From positions 1 to 41,152 of the forward strand of contig NZ_PGTB01000023.1 of assembly GCF_002786325.1 (NCBI RefSeq): a DNA stretch of 41,152 nucleotides. Reading direction: 5' to 3'. This DNA comes from Pseudooceanicola lipolyticus (GTDB lineage Bacteria > Pseudomonadota > Alphaproteobacteria > Rhodobacterales > Rhodobacteraceae). Shown in pieces: positions 16,936-24,955 of this stretch. A program made the position numbers and the translations under genes. The first letter of the stretch is position 1. Each line of letters opens with the position of its first letter. The notes beneath the pieces are model-generated. The model searched no databases, was not told the origin of the DNA, and worked only from the letters and a program-made list of their open reading frames with translations.

Positions 16936-17874
16936 TTATCCGATCAGATGGCGCAACACCTGGTTGAACGTGTCGATCTGCGCCGCGCTGAAGCCTGCGA
17001 AACTTTCCTCGGCATGGGCATCTGCCACGCGCCAGCACTGGGCGGCCATGTTCTGGCCGGTCTCGGTCAGGTGATAGCGATCCTCCTTGTGCGCGACCAA
17101 TTTGCGATCTTCCAGATTGACCAGCGCCGCATGCGCTTCGGTTTCCGGCGAATGCAGGTGCACCACCAGTTCCTCGGCCGTCGGACCGGACAGATCGTTC
17201 AACACCAGCAGGATGCGCGCTTCGGTCACGCTCAATCCCAATGCGGTGATCTTGGGCTGATATCGCGCCTGATAAGCCCGCACGGCGCGCAGCATCAGGA
17301 AAAACGTGTGGTTGCCCATCCGGCCGGTATCGGCATCGGGCAGACCGGCATGGTCGCCCTTGGCGAAGCTGCCGGGATGGTTGAACACCATGGCATAGGA
17401 GCCCTGGTGAAAACAGAGCGGCGTCCGGCCGAAATCGTCGAAAGCGATCACCCGCCCGACAAAGATCCAGTGATCCCCGCCATCCAGCTTGGCATAGGTT
17501 TCGCATTGGAACCGCCCAGCGCAATCCGGCAGGATGGGTGCGCCGCCGATGCCGATTTCATAGTCGATGCCGTCGAACTTGTCCGGCTGCTGCCGGGCAA
17601 AATGGTTCGACAGCTCCATCTGGTCGGCGGCGAGGATGTTCACAGCGAAATGGCTGGCCTCTTCGAAGATCGCGCAGCTGCGAGCCTCTTTCATGCTGCT
17701 CCAAAGAACCAGCGGGGGGTCCATCGAAAGCGAGTTGAAGCTGCTGGCGGTCACCCCCACCGTGGTGCCGTCCGGCGCGCGCGCCGTGATGATCGTTACC
17801 CCGGTGGCAAAGTTGCCAAGTGCCCGGCGAAAGGCCTTTGGGTCGATAACGGGCTTGGTCATCAGTAAGGTCAT
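16936..17874 (-). CDS. Flavin reductase fused to a MarR-like domain
   Basis: A 312-residue two-domain protein. Residues about 10-165 are an NADH:FMN reductase domain of the HpaC/DIM6 type (FRRALGNFATGVTIITA, VTASSFNSLSMDPPLV, HFAVNILAADQ, HWIFVGRV). Residues about 180-312 are a winged-helix MarR-like domain (LGLSVTEARILLVLN, AEELVVHLH, ALVNLEDRKLV). The same domain order is known from the C1 reductase of Acinetobacter p-hydroxyphenylacetate hydroxylase, where the MarR-like part senses the aromatic substrate and speeds flavin reduction. It follows the LLM monooxygenase by 55 bp, so I infer a two-component flavin monooxygenase. The ATG at 17874 has GGAGGA upstream. Confidence 0.88.
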   Translation of the reverse strand: MTLLMTKPVIDPKAFRRALGNFATGVTIITARAPDGTTVGVTASSFNSLSMDPPLVLWSSMKEARSCAIFEEASHFAVNILAADQMELSNHFARQQPDKFDGIDYEIGIGGAPILPDCAGRFQCETYAKLDGGDHWIFVGRVIAFDDFGRTPLCFHQGSYAMVFNHPGSFAKGDHAGLPDADTGRMGNHTFFLMLRAVRAYQARYQPKITALGLSVTEARILLVLNDLSGPTAEELVVHLHSPETEAHAALVNLEDRKLVAHKEDRYHLTETGQNMAAQCWRVADAHAEESFAGFSAAQIDTFNQVLRHLIG

Positions 17875-17929
17875 GTGTCGTCCTCCCGGTTGGCCCAAGC
17901 GGGCGCAGGGCGCCGCGCTGGTGCAGCGG

Positions 17930-19039
17930 TTACGCAGCGACGGTGATGGGTTCCGCCTTGGTGGCCTCTTGCAGCAAGGGCAGCACCTTCTCGCCCATCA
18001 ATATCATGCTGCGGCGGCCGAGGTCGTAATCGGTCCAGTCATGGCCGGCATAGACCAGATGTTTGAACGGTCCGGTTTCTTCGCGCAGGGCAAGGATCTG
18101 ATCGGTCACCGATTGCGGATCGCCATGGATCACCAGCCGGTCCAGGACGTAATCCAACGTGACCGCGTCGTCCGGCATGTTCTGATCCTCTTTGAACAGG
18201 TTCAACCGCCCGCCTGCGCGCATCTTGGTCAGCAATTGGGAATAGTACAGCACATAGGGGCTGCCCGGATCGCGCGCATAGGCCCGCGCGGTTTCCTGAT
18301 CGTCGGCGACGCAAATGTTCTTTGCCACGCGCCAGTCGGCGTAATCCGGGGTGATCCCGGCCTTCTCGCAGCCCTCGACGTATTTCGGCCAGTGGGTGGC
18401 GGCCCATTTCGGCAGCAGGAAGTTGCCCGATATCGGCTGCCAGCCGCGCTCGGCCATGGCGCTGACGCCCTTGGAAAACGGCGCGACGGCGGTGCCGACG
18501 ATCGGAGGATGCGGGTCCTGATAGGGCTTCATGATATCGCCCTGACCGATCTCGGGCATCATCGTGCGGGCGGTGGAAATCTCCCAGAACTTGCCCTTGA
18601 GGTCATACGGAGCCTGCCCCTTCCAGATGTCGAGCACCATGTTGATGCTTTCGACGAACATGGCGTTGCGGTCCTTGTCGATCGAACCGAAGACCTCGGC
18701 ATCCGACATCAGCCCGCCGGGCGAGATGCCGAAATTGAGCCGGCCCTCGAGCATGTGGTCGAGCATCGCCACCTCGGCGGCGATCCGCGCCGGATGCGAG
18801 TTCGGCATGTTCACTGTGCCGGTGCCAAGGCGGATCTGCTTTGTCTCGTAGGCCAGGCTGGCCAGGAAGGCCACGCAGGACGTGATGATCTCGGCCTGAT
18901 CGGTGGTGTGTTCACCGCAATAGGCTTCGGCATAGCCCAGCTGATCGGCCAGGATAAACGCCTCACGGTCTTCCGCCAGGCTTTGGGAATATGGCTTTCC
19001 CAGCGGGTGAATCGGCATCGTGAAGAACGACAGTTTCAT
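17930..19039 (-). CDS. LLM-class flavin-dependent monooxygenase
   Basis: A 369-residue luciferase-like TIM barrel that should oxidise an organic substrate with reduced flavin and oxygen. It shows FTMPIHPL at the N-terminus, EAYCGEHTTD, the flavin-binding RLGTGTVNMPNSHP strand, GRLNFGISPGGL and the C-terminal HLVYAGHDW. The length matches alkanal- and limonene-type monooxygenases. Reduced flavin is most likely supplied by the reductase-MarR protein encoded just downstream in the same operon. The ATG at 19039 has GGAGGG seven bases upstream. Upstream lies a 297-bp gap to a divergent LysR gene, the probable regulator. Confidence 0.9.
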   Translation of the reverse strand: MKLSFFTMPIHPLGKPYSQSLAEDREAFILADQLGYAEAYCGEHTTDQAEIITSCVAFLASLAYETKQIRLGTGTVNMPNSHPARIAAEVAMLDHMLEGRLNFGISPGGLMSDAEVFGSIDKDRNAMFVESINMVLDIWKGQAPYDLKGKFWEISTARTMMPEIGQGDIMKPYQDPHPPIVGTAVAPFSKGVSAMAERGWQPISGNFLLPKWAATHWPKYVEGCEKAGITPDYADWRVAKNICVADDQETARAYARDPGSPYVLYYSQLLTKMRAGGRLNLFKEDQNMPDDAVTLDYVLDRLVIHGDPQSVTDQILALREETGPFKHLVYAGHDWTDYDLGRRSMILMGEKVLPLLQEATKAEPITVAA

Positions 19040-19293
19040 AAGGGCCCTCCGTGGCTTTGAACGTCACTGTGGCGCAGGCAGGCCATTTGAAAAACTGAAA
19101 CTTTCTGATGCGCGCCATCTGGTTTTCAGATAGGAAACGGTCCCAAGACAGGGCTGGCACGACGGTGCAATTCGCAGGACCGAACCAGAAGTTGACCAGC
19201 TGAGAGTCCCAAAAATCGCAACGGAATAACATTGCAACCCGGTGTGCGCCCCGATCGGCCCGGTTTTGGCCCGTTGACCCTTCAGAGCGACAA

Positions 19294-19314
19294 ATAGTAA
19301 TCTCCATTTGCTAT
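19294..19314. promoter_or_regulatory. Possible LysR-type binding site
   Basis: ATAGTAA-N7-TTGCTAT, 7-bp arms with one mismatch, in the 297-bp divergent gap between the LLM gene (19039) and lysR (19337). It lies 23 bp before the lysR start, so autoregulation is likely; the rest of the gap (19040-19293) holds only an imperfect CTGAAA...TTTCAG inverted repeat and no gene I can support. Confidence 0.4.
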
Positions 19315-19336
19315 AAAAAAAACGGATAGGCGTTTC

Positions 19337-20260
19337 ATGAAGCTCCAGCAGCTGCGCTACTTCACGGCGGTCTATGAGCAGGGCTCGTTCTCGGCCGCGG
19401 CGGAACAGGTAAACGCCACCCAGTCCGGTCTTTCGATGCATGTCAGCCAGATCGAGAAACGGTATGGTGTGCAATTGTTCGAACGCAGCTCCTCTGGCGT
19501 GGCACCAACCGAAGCAGGCCGGTCCTTTTACAAGGAGGCGGTGAAGGTCATAGCCGCGGCCCGCCATGCCGAAGACCGGCTGCAAGTGCTGTCAAAAGCG
19601 GTTGTCGGTCACGTGCATGTCGGCCTGATGCCTACCTTCACCCGCGCGGTGCTGTCCTCGGTCCTGCTGCGATTTTCCAAAGAGTATCCAGAGGTGCGCC
19701 TGTCGATCTCCGAGGCCTATTCCGGCGCGTTGGCACAGGACGTGTCAGAAGGCCGGCTGGATTTCGCCGTGGTGCCGACCTCGTTCGACCTGAGCGAAAC
19801 GCTGCTTTCCACGCCGATGGGCACAGATCGCGAATGTTTCGTCTGCGCGGTGGGCCGGCCATTACCGATCCGCAACGGGGGCGTGATCCTGGCGGAACTC
19901 GGGGCGCTGAAACTGGTGTTGCCCGGGGCGGCGAATGCGCGCCGCCAAAGAGTCCAGGCCTATCTGGATTTGAACGGGATCGAAGTGCAGGATGTGCTGG
20001 AACTCGACACCATGCATGGCACGCTCGACCTGGTGGCGCGGTCGGACTGGGTGTCGATCCTGCCAAGCATCCTGTGCCTGCCCGATCTGGACGGGACGCG
20101 ACGCCAGGTGGTGCCGCTGGTCGAACCGGCGCTGAACGTGAACTACATGCGCATCCAGACCCGCAAGCGCCCCCTGAACATGGCCGCGCAGGCCTTTGCC
20201 GACATCCTGCAGGAAGAGCTCAACTCGGCGCTTGAAATCACCCCGATGGCTGTCAGCTGA
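19337..20260 (+). CDS. LysR family transcriptional regulator
   Basis: A 307-residue regulator. The first 60 residues are the LysR winged helix (MKLQQLRYFTAVYEQGSFSA, then AAEQVNATQSGLSMHVSQIE and LFERSSSGVAPTEAG), with a linker helix near 60-88 and a periplasmic-binding-like effector domain to the end (VGLMPTFTRAVL, GRLDFAVVPTS, SDWVSILPS). It is divergent from the LLM/flavin reductase operon, the usual layout for an activator of that operon; the effector is unknown. Normal length and intact. Confidence 0.92.
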   Translation: MKLQQLRYFTAVYEQGSFSAAAEQVNATQSGLSMHVSQIEKRYGVQLFERSSSGVAPTEAGRSFYKEAVKVIAAARHAEDRLQVLSKAVVGHVHVGLMPTFTRAVLSSVLLRFSKEYPEVRLSISEAYSGALAQDVSEGRLDFAVVPTSFDLSETLLSTPMGTDRECFVCAVGRPLPIRNGGVILAELGALKLVLPGAANARRQRVQAYLDLNGIEVQDVLELDTMHGTLDLVARSDWVSILPSILCLPDLDGTRRQVVPLVEPALNVNYMRIQTRKRPLNMAAQAFADILQEELNSALEITPMAVS

Positions 20261-20405
20261 CCAGCCGGGTCTCATCACCTGACATCATTGGCAACTCGAC
20301 CGCGGCCGGGCGTTCCCGGGCCCAATCGCCTGAGAAGTGACCAAGCCTTTATTGCGCCGGCCAGAAGCCGCGCGCGGCCTGCGCATGGGCGATCACGCAG
20401 GTCGT

Positions 20406-20417
20406 GAAAGCGCTTTC
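20406..20417. promoter_or_regulatory. LacI-family-like operator, copy 1
   Basis: GAAAGCGCTTTC, a perfect 12-bp palindrome with the central CG typical of LacI-family operators. A near-copy (11 of 12) lies 54 bp downstream. No LacI gene is in the window. Confidence 0.4.
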
Positions 20418-20436
20418 GCGACAGGCAATTCAACCA

Positions 20437-20450
20437 ATTGGTAAACCAAT
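20437..20450. promoter_or_regulatory. GntR (FadR-type) operator, dehydrogenase operon, distal
   Basis: ATTGGT-AA-ACCAAT, a perfect palindrome (8-bp arms if 20436 and 20451 are included). It matches the TTGGT-N2-ACCAA motif that overlaps the gntR start at 26810. Centre 132 bp from the proximal site. Confidence 0.7.
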
Positions 20451-20459
20451 TTGAGGGAG

Positions 20460-20471
20460 GAAACCGCTTTC
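20460..20471. promoter_or_regulatory. LacI-family-like operator, copy 2
   Basis: GAAACCGCTTTC differs at one base from the perfect palindrome at 20406-20417; the centres are 54 bp apart, close to five helical turns, so both would face the same side of the DNA. Confidence 0.35.
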
Positions 20472-20569
20472 CTCGCCATATTATTCGTGATTTTTCGCGC
20501 ATATCGCGATAAAATACTTGCCCGAAAGGTCGATTCCACCACATCTGAACTTACCGAAGACAACCAAAA

Positions 20570-20581
20570 TTGGTTGACCAA
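20570..20581. promoter_or_regulatory. GntR (FadR-type) operator, dehydrogenase operon, proximal
   Basis: TTGGT-TG-ACCAA, perfect 5-bp arms, ending 16 bp before the ATG at 20598 and next to the AGGAA ribosome site, a position where binding would block transcription. Confidence 0.7.
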
Positions 20582-20597
20582 ATCTAGGAAGCCGCAG

Positions 20598-21782
20598 ATG
20601 CCTGATGATGCAACCAACACCCCCGATCCCGGACACGCCGCCAAGATCGACCCGTCCGCCCCCCTGCCCGAGACAATGCGCGCCTGGGTTCTGGGCGGCC
20701 CGGAGGAATTGAGCCTGCAGGAAAAACCGCTGCCGCGCCCCGGCAAAGCCGAGGTGCTGGTGCGTGTCGACGCGGTGGCGATTTGCGCGACCGACCTGGA
20801 GATCCTGAAATACGGCACGCCTGCGCTGATCGAGGGCGGCCCACCGTTCCACAAAAACTTTACGCCCGGCCATGAATACATGGGCACGGTTGCCGCGCTT
20901 GGCCCCGGCGTCGACGAATTCGCCGTGGGCGACCGGGTGACGGTCGAGATCCATGCCGGCTGCGGCCAGTGCAAGCGCTGCCGGATGGGCATGTACACCT
21001 CGTGCCACAACTACGGAAAGAATTACGGCGACCAGAACAAGGGGCACCGTGCCAATGGCTTTACCACGGATGGTGGCTTTGCCGAATACGCGGTGAACAA
21101 CATCAACACGCTGATCCCTGTGCCGGACACCATGTCGGATGAGGAGGCAACCCTGGTCGTGACTGCCGGAACCTCGATGTATGGCCTGACCGAGCTGGGC
21201 GGGCTGGTTGCCGGCGAGAGCGTCGTGGTGATCGGCCCCGGCGCCATCGGCCTGCTGGCGGTCGCCGTGGCCAAGGCGCTTGGCGCGGCACCGGTGATCC
21301 TGGTCGGCACGCGGGAGAGCCGCAACGCCATCGGCCGCAAGCTGGGCGCGGATCACGTGATCGACGCGCGCAACGAAGATGTGGTTGCCCGCGTCAAGGA
21401 ACTGACCGGAAACGGCGCCGATTATGTGGTCGACTGCGCCGGCACCGAGACGACGGTCAACCAGTCGGTGCACATGACCAATCGCGGCGGACGAATCTGC
21501 CTGGCCGCGTTCCCGAAATCGGCGGTCAGCTTTGACCTCGGCGCCCTTGCCGTGAACAATATCTATCTCTACGGCATCCGCGGCGAAGGGAAATCCGCGA
21601 CGCATCGCGCCATGGCCTTCATGCAGGCCGGGCGGTTCGACGCCAGCCAGATCCACACGCATACCTTCCCGTTGGAAGACCTGCCCGAGGCGCTGCGCTA
21701 TGCCCGCGACCGGGTGGACGACGCCATCAAGGTGGTAGTTTCGACGCGGCCGGGCCTCGCCGGCGGCGCCAAGGCCAGATGA
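20598..21782 (+). CDS. Zinc-dependent (MDR family) alcohol/polyol dehydrogenase
   Basis: A 394-residue medium-chain dehydrogenase. Catalytic zinc ligands are C63 (ICATD) and H92-E93 (GHEYMG); the structural zinc site is complete with C122, C125, C128 and C136. The nucleotide-binding fold carries VVVIGPGAIGLLAVAVAKALG. The layout resembles sorbitol/threonine-dehydrogenase-like enzymes that oxidise a secondary alcohol. The ATG at 20598 follows AGGAA; a longer reading from 20451 would run through the two GntR sites and is rejected. It is first in an operon with the DHDPS-like and cupin genes (18 bp and 13 bp gaps). Likely repressed by the GntR protein at 26133. Confidence 0.9.
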   Translation: MPDDATNTPDPGHAAKIDPSAPLPETMRAWVLGGPEELSLQEKPLPRPGKAEVLVRVDAVAICATDLEILKYGTPALIEGGPPFHKNFTPGHEYMGTVAALGPGVDEFAVGDRVTVEIHAGCGQCKRCRMGMYTSCHNYGKNYGDQNKGHRANGFTTDGGFAEYAVNNINTLIPVPDTMSDEEATLVVTAGTSMYGLTELGGLVAGESVVVIGPGAIGLLAVAVAKALGAAPVILVGTRESRNAIGRKLGADHVIDARNEDVVARVKELTGNGADYVVDCAGTETTVNQSVHMTNRGGRICLAAFPKSAVSFDLGALAVNNIYLYGIRGEGKSATHRAMAFMQAGRFDASQIHTHTFPLEDLPEALRYARDRVDDAIKVVVSTRPGLAGGAKAR

Positions 21783-21799
21783 CATCCGGAGACGAGACA

Positions 21800-22726
21800 A
21801 TGAGCAAGGCAAGACAGGGCATTTACGCCGCTGCGATCACCCCATTTCAGGAAGACGGCAGCGTCGACCAGGCCAAACTGGTGACCTATTGCCGTCACCT
21901 GCTGACCGAGGGCGGCTGCGACGGCGTCGCGCCCACCGGCACCACCGGCGAAGGCACCTCGGTCGCGATGACCGACCGGCTGGCACTGCCCGCAGCCTTT
22001 GCCGAGGCCGGCTTCGCCCCCGATCAAGTGATCTTTGGCACGGGCGCGCCCTCGGCACAGGATTGCGTTGCGTTGACCCGCGCCGCCTGCGAGGCCGGTT
22101 TTGTCAACGTGCTGGTGCTGCCGCCCTATTATTACAAATCGCCCACGGATGACGGTGTCTTCGCCTATTACGCCAATCTGGTGGACAAGGTCGGCCGCGA
22201 CGACCTGCGTATCTACCTTTACCATTTCCCGCAGATGTCGGCCGTCCCGCTATCCACCGCGCTGGTCACCCGGCTGCGCGAGGCGTTCGGCCCGGTGATC
22301 GCCGGGCTGAAAGACAGCAGCGGCGACTTTGCCCAAAGTCGGGCCTTTGTCGAGGCAACCGGCGGCGTGGCCGCTGGTTTCGACGTCTATCCCTCGTCGG
22401 AGGCGTTCCTGTGGGATGGTCTGGACATCGGGACCGCGGGCATCATTTCAGGCTCGACCAACCTGTTCGGCGCATTGGCGCAGAAGGCCTGCCGCGCACC
22501 TGCCGGGCCGGCGCGCGACGCCGCAATGCAGGCGGTCAGCGCGGCCCGCGGGGTGGCGTCGAAATATCCCCTGATGGCCGCAATGAAAACCGCCGCCGCC
22601 TGGCGCACCGGCGATGATGGCTGGCTGCGCATGGCACCACCGCTGGTGCCGCTGTCTGCCGAGATGAAAGCCGCCTTCCGCGCCGACCTCGACGCGCTGA
22701 ACGTCACCGCTGATCCCGTTAGTTGA
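21800..22726 (+). CDS. DHDPS/NAL superfamily aldolase or dehydratase
   Basis: A 308-residue class I (Schiff-base) TIM-barrel enzyme. The catalytic lysine is K171 (GLKDSSGD), the tyrosine is Y141 (IYLYHFP), and the carboxylate-binding GTTGEG loop is at 47-52. Family members cleave or form 2-keto acids or dehydrate keto-deoxy sugar acids. It is not the biosynthetic dapA by context: it lies in a catabolic operon between a dehydrogenase and a cupin under GntR operators. The ATG at 21800 has GGAGACGAG upstream. The exact substrate is not readable; a pyruvate-releasing aldolase is a fair guess. Confidence 0.87.
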   Translation: MSKARQGIYAAAITPFQEDGSVDQAKLVTYCRHLLTEGGCDGVAPTGTTGEGTSVAMTDRLALPAAFAEAGFAPDQVIFGTGAPSAQDCVALTRAACEAGFVNVLVLPPYYYKSPTDDGVFAYYANLVDKVGRDDLRIYLYHFPQMSAVPLSTALVTRLREAFGPVIAGLKDSSGDFAQSRAFVEATGGVAAGFDVYPSSEAFLWDGLDIGTAGIISGSTNLFGALAQKACRAPAGPARDAAMQAVSAARGVASKYPLMAAMKTAAAWRTGDDGWLRMAPPLVPLSAEMKAAFRADLDALNVTADPVS

Positions 22727-22738
22727 GAGGAGATACAG

Positions 22739-23203
22739 ATGAGCACCCTCACCCACGGCCCCGACCACGTCGAAACCAACCCCGATCCGGCCGCCTTCGC
22801 CCACTGGCCCGAAGGGCTGCACGAAGAGATGCTGCGCGATGCCGACAACGGCTGCGTCGGCTCGGTTCTGGTGTCGGAAACGCCGACCATGCGGATCTGG
22901 CACCTGCGCATCGCACCGGGCAAGCGCTGCCGCTTTCACCGCCATGTAAACCGCTATTTCTGGACCGCACTGGTGCCGGGCAAGGCGCGCGGATATTTCT
23001 CGTCTGGCGAAATCAAGGATGTCGAACACTACCAGGGCGAGACCAAGCATTTCGACTATGGCGAAGGCGACCAGATGCTGCATGCGGTCGAGAATATCGG
23101 CGAAAGCGAACTGATCTTCACCACGGTCGAATTCATTGACGGCCCGAACCGTCCGCTTCCCGTTCCCGACAGCGTGCGACTGGCACCGCGCGACGGTCAT
23201 TGA
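22739..23203 (+). CDS. Cupin-domain protein
   Basis: A 154-residue single-domain cupin. The first motif is degenerate but recognisable (PGKRCRFHRHVNRYFWTALVPG, two histidines), the second lies around GEGDQMLHAVENIG. No signal peptide. It follows the aldolase by 12 bp with GAGAGGAGA upstream, and a strong terminator follows, so it closes the operon. Cupins beside sugar-acid enzymes are often isomerases or lyases; the activity here is unknown. Confidence 0.8.
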   Translation: MSTLTHGPDHVETNPDPAAFAHWPEGLHEEMLRDADNGCVGSVLVSETPTMRIWHLRIAPGKRCRFHRHVNRYFWTALVPGKARGYFSSGEIKDVEHYQGETKHFDYGEGDQMLHAVENIGESELIFTTVEFIDGPNRPLPVPDSVRLAPRDGH

Positions 23204-23210
23204 CCCCGAC

Positions 23211-23239
23211 GCCCCGGCCCACTGGCCGGGGCGCTTTTT
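23211..23239 (+). terminator. Intrinsic terminator of the dehydrogenase-aldolase-cupin operon
   Basis: GCCCCGGCC (23211-23219) pairs with GGCCGGGGC (23224-23232) around CACT, followed by GC and TTTTT (23235-23239). It ends exactly at the stop codon of the convergent gene. Confidence 0.92.
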
Positions 23240-24102
23240 CATTCTGGGCGGCTGCGCGAGATCGGCAGCAATACCGCGGCATTGTCGAGATCGCCCTCGC
23301 CCGCCGCCAGCGCCGCCTGCATCATTTGCAAATAGGTTCGGGCAAAGGGCAACCCCTGCCCCGCCGCCGCCGCGCCATCGAGGATCAGCGTGAAATCCTT
23401 GGCCGATTGCGCGATCCGCCCCTGAGGACTGAACTCGCGCCGCGCCATCTTGGCCCCCTTGCTGTCCATCACCGCGGACTGCGCCGCGGACGCCCGCGCA
23501 AGGTCAAGAAAGCGCTCGGCATCAAGCCCGAGTTTTTCGGCAAACACCAGACCTTCGGCCAGCGCCGCCCGGTTCAGGCCAAGCACCAGGTTGATCGCCA
23601 GCTTGGCGCGATTGCCGTTGCCGATCGGGCCCACATGCCGCCGCGCCATCGCCACCGCGTCCAGCACCGGCGCAATCCGATCTGCCGCGCCGGGATCGCC
23701 CGCCAGGATCAGCAGCGCAGTCCCTTCGGCCAGCGCGCGGCTGGTGCCCGAGACCGGCGCTTCGATCAGCGTGATGCCCTTGGCCGCCGCCTGCCCGGCC
23801 AAGCCCGGCATCTGATCCGGGTCGCAGGTCGACACAGAGACCAGCACCGCCCTGCAATCCGGCGCGGTTCGGATCAATTCGGCCAGCTGGCCGGTATCGA
23901 AGACGCAGGAAAACACGACATCTGATTGCCAGACGTCGCGCGGAGCACCGGCCCTGCCGCCGAGGCCGGCAAGTTCTGCACAGCGCGACGCGTCCGGATC
24001 ATGGCCGACCACCGGAAAACCCGCCGCGCATAGGCGCCGCGCCACGGCGCTGCCAATCAGGCCAAGCCCGAACAGGCCGACCGTCGGCACCGGATCAGCC
24101 AT
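23239..24102 (-). CDS. 3-hydroxyisobutyrate-dehydrogenase-like NAD(P) oxidoreductase, copy 1
   Basis: A 287-residue beta-hydroxyacid dehydrogenase. The Rossmann motif is GLFGLGLIGSAVA near the start; the substrate-binding EAPVSGTSRALAEGTALLILAG block and catalytic K167 (GNGNRAKLAINLVLG) are in place. The family oxidises beta-hydroxy acids such as 3-hydroxyisobutyrate, tartronate semialdehyde or related compounds. The ATG at 24102 overlaps the previous gene by 8 bp. It is last in a three-gene unit (Gfo, HIBADH-like 2, HIBADH-like 1). Confidence 0.88.
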   Translation of the reverse strand: MADPVPTVGLFGLGLIGSAVARRLCAAGFPVVGHDPDASRCAELAGLGGRAGAPRDVWQSDVVFSCVFDTGQLAELIRTAPDCRAVLVSVSTCDPDQMPGLAGQAAAKGITLIEAPVSGTSRALAEGTALLILAGDPGAADRIAPVLDAVAMARRHVGPIGNGNRAKLAINLVLGLNRAALAEGLVFAEKLGLDAERFLDLARASAAQSAVMDSKGAKMARREFSPQGRIAQSAKDFTLILDGAAAAGQGLPFARTYLQMMQAALAAGEGDLDNAAVLLPISRSRPE

Positions 24103-24955
24103 CACGCACCTGTCGCGCCAGTTCGTCGAACATCGGGAACAGGTGGGAAAAGTCGGTTTCGGCCGCGCCCTGGGCAAGCGCCGCGGCCAGCAGATCATGG
24201 GTCAGCCCGGTATAGGCCGCCGGCCCTTCCATCGCCGCAGCAAACCGACGGGCCAGGCCCAGATCCTTTTCCAGATTGGCAATCCGCGACCGGGCGTTCA
24301 TCGTACCGCCCAGGATGTCGCGCGGAAACCGCACCTCGGTCACGAAGCTGCGGGCATTACCGGCATTCAGCACCTCGACCACGCGATCGACCTCCAGCCC
24401 TGCTTTGCCGGCCAGCGTCAGCCCCTCACAGGTGGCCATGAACGCACTGTGCAGGATCAGGTTATGCACCAGCTTGGTTGCGTGCCCCGAACCGACCGGC
24501 CCCATGTGGAACCGCTTGTGCGAAATCCGGTCCAGCACCGGAGCAATACGCCCGATGGTCTCGGCCTCACCCCCCATCATCAGCGTGAGGTTCCCGGCAT
24601 CCGCCCCCGCTGCGCCGCCGGTCATGGCGGCGTCAACATAGGCCACGCCGGATCCGGCCAGGCGTGCGGCCAGGGCCGCGCTCTCTTCCGGGTGCGATGT
24701 GGTCAGATCGACAATCACCTGCCCGGCGCGGCAGGGCGTTTGCTCCAATATTTCGGCGATCTGCGCGGTGCCCGGCACGACGAACAGCACGATATCAGCC
24801 GCCGCGATGTCCGAGCCAACCGCCTGCGACAAGCCGGCCGCGGCCCGCTGATCCGGATTTGCATCCATTGCCGCATGCAGCAAACCGGCCCGATCCAGAC
24901 AGCGGGCGATCCCCCGCCCCATCTGGCCCAGACCGACGACGGCGCTGGTTGTCAT
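24095..24955 (-). CDS. 3-hydroxyisobutyrate-dehydrogenase-like NAD(P) oxidoreductase, copy 2
   Basis: A 286-residue member of the same family as its downstream neighbour, but clearly divergent in sequence. It has VGLGQMGRGIARCL at the N-terminus, DAAMTGGAAGADAGNLTLMMGG as substrate loop and K161 (GSGHATKLVHN) as catalytic lysine. Its ATGA start overlaps the stop of the upstream Gfo gene (24952-24955) and its end overlaps the next gene by 8 bp, so all three are translationally linked. Two such enzymes side by side suggest two oxidation steps or two stereoisomers. Confidence 0.88.
   Translation of the reverse strand: MTTSAVVGLGQMGRGIARCLDRAGLLHAAMDANPDQRAAAGLSQAVGSDIAAADIVLFVVPGTAQIAEILEQTPCRAGQVIVDLTTSHPEESAALAARLAGSGVAYVDAAMTGGAAGADAGNLTLMMGGEAETIGRIAPVLDRISHKRFHMGPVGSGHATKLVHNLILHSAFMATCEGLTLAGKAGLEVDRVVEVLNAGNARSFVTEVRFPRDILGGTMNARSRIANLEKDLGLARRFAAAMEGPAAYTGLTHDLLAAALAQGAAETDFSHLFPMFDELARQVRDG

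Larger units (their letters stand above)
20261..20597. other. Regulatory gap upstream of the zinc dehydrogenase operon
   Basis: About 337 bp without a supported gene. The right-hand 200 bp contain two LacI-like palindromes (20406-20417 and 20460-20471), two GntR-type palindromes (20437-20450 and 20570-20581), and an AT-rich stretch at 20472-20516 with a TATCGCGATA palindrome (20502-20511) that probably holds the promoter. The left-hand 130 bp show nothing recognisable. Confidence 0.6.

Noticed and set aside
18963-19307. Minus-strand frame upstream of the LLM gene
   Set aside because: It overlaps the LLM start and the lysR promoter and has no ribosome site or family features.
20502-20511. TATCGCGATA as a further TetR site
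   Set aside because: The spacer is two bases instead of four, so it does not fit the TTATC-N4-GATAA pattern.
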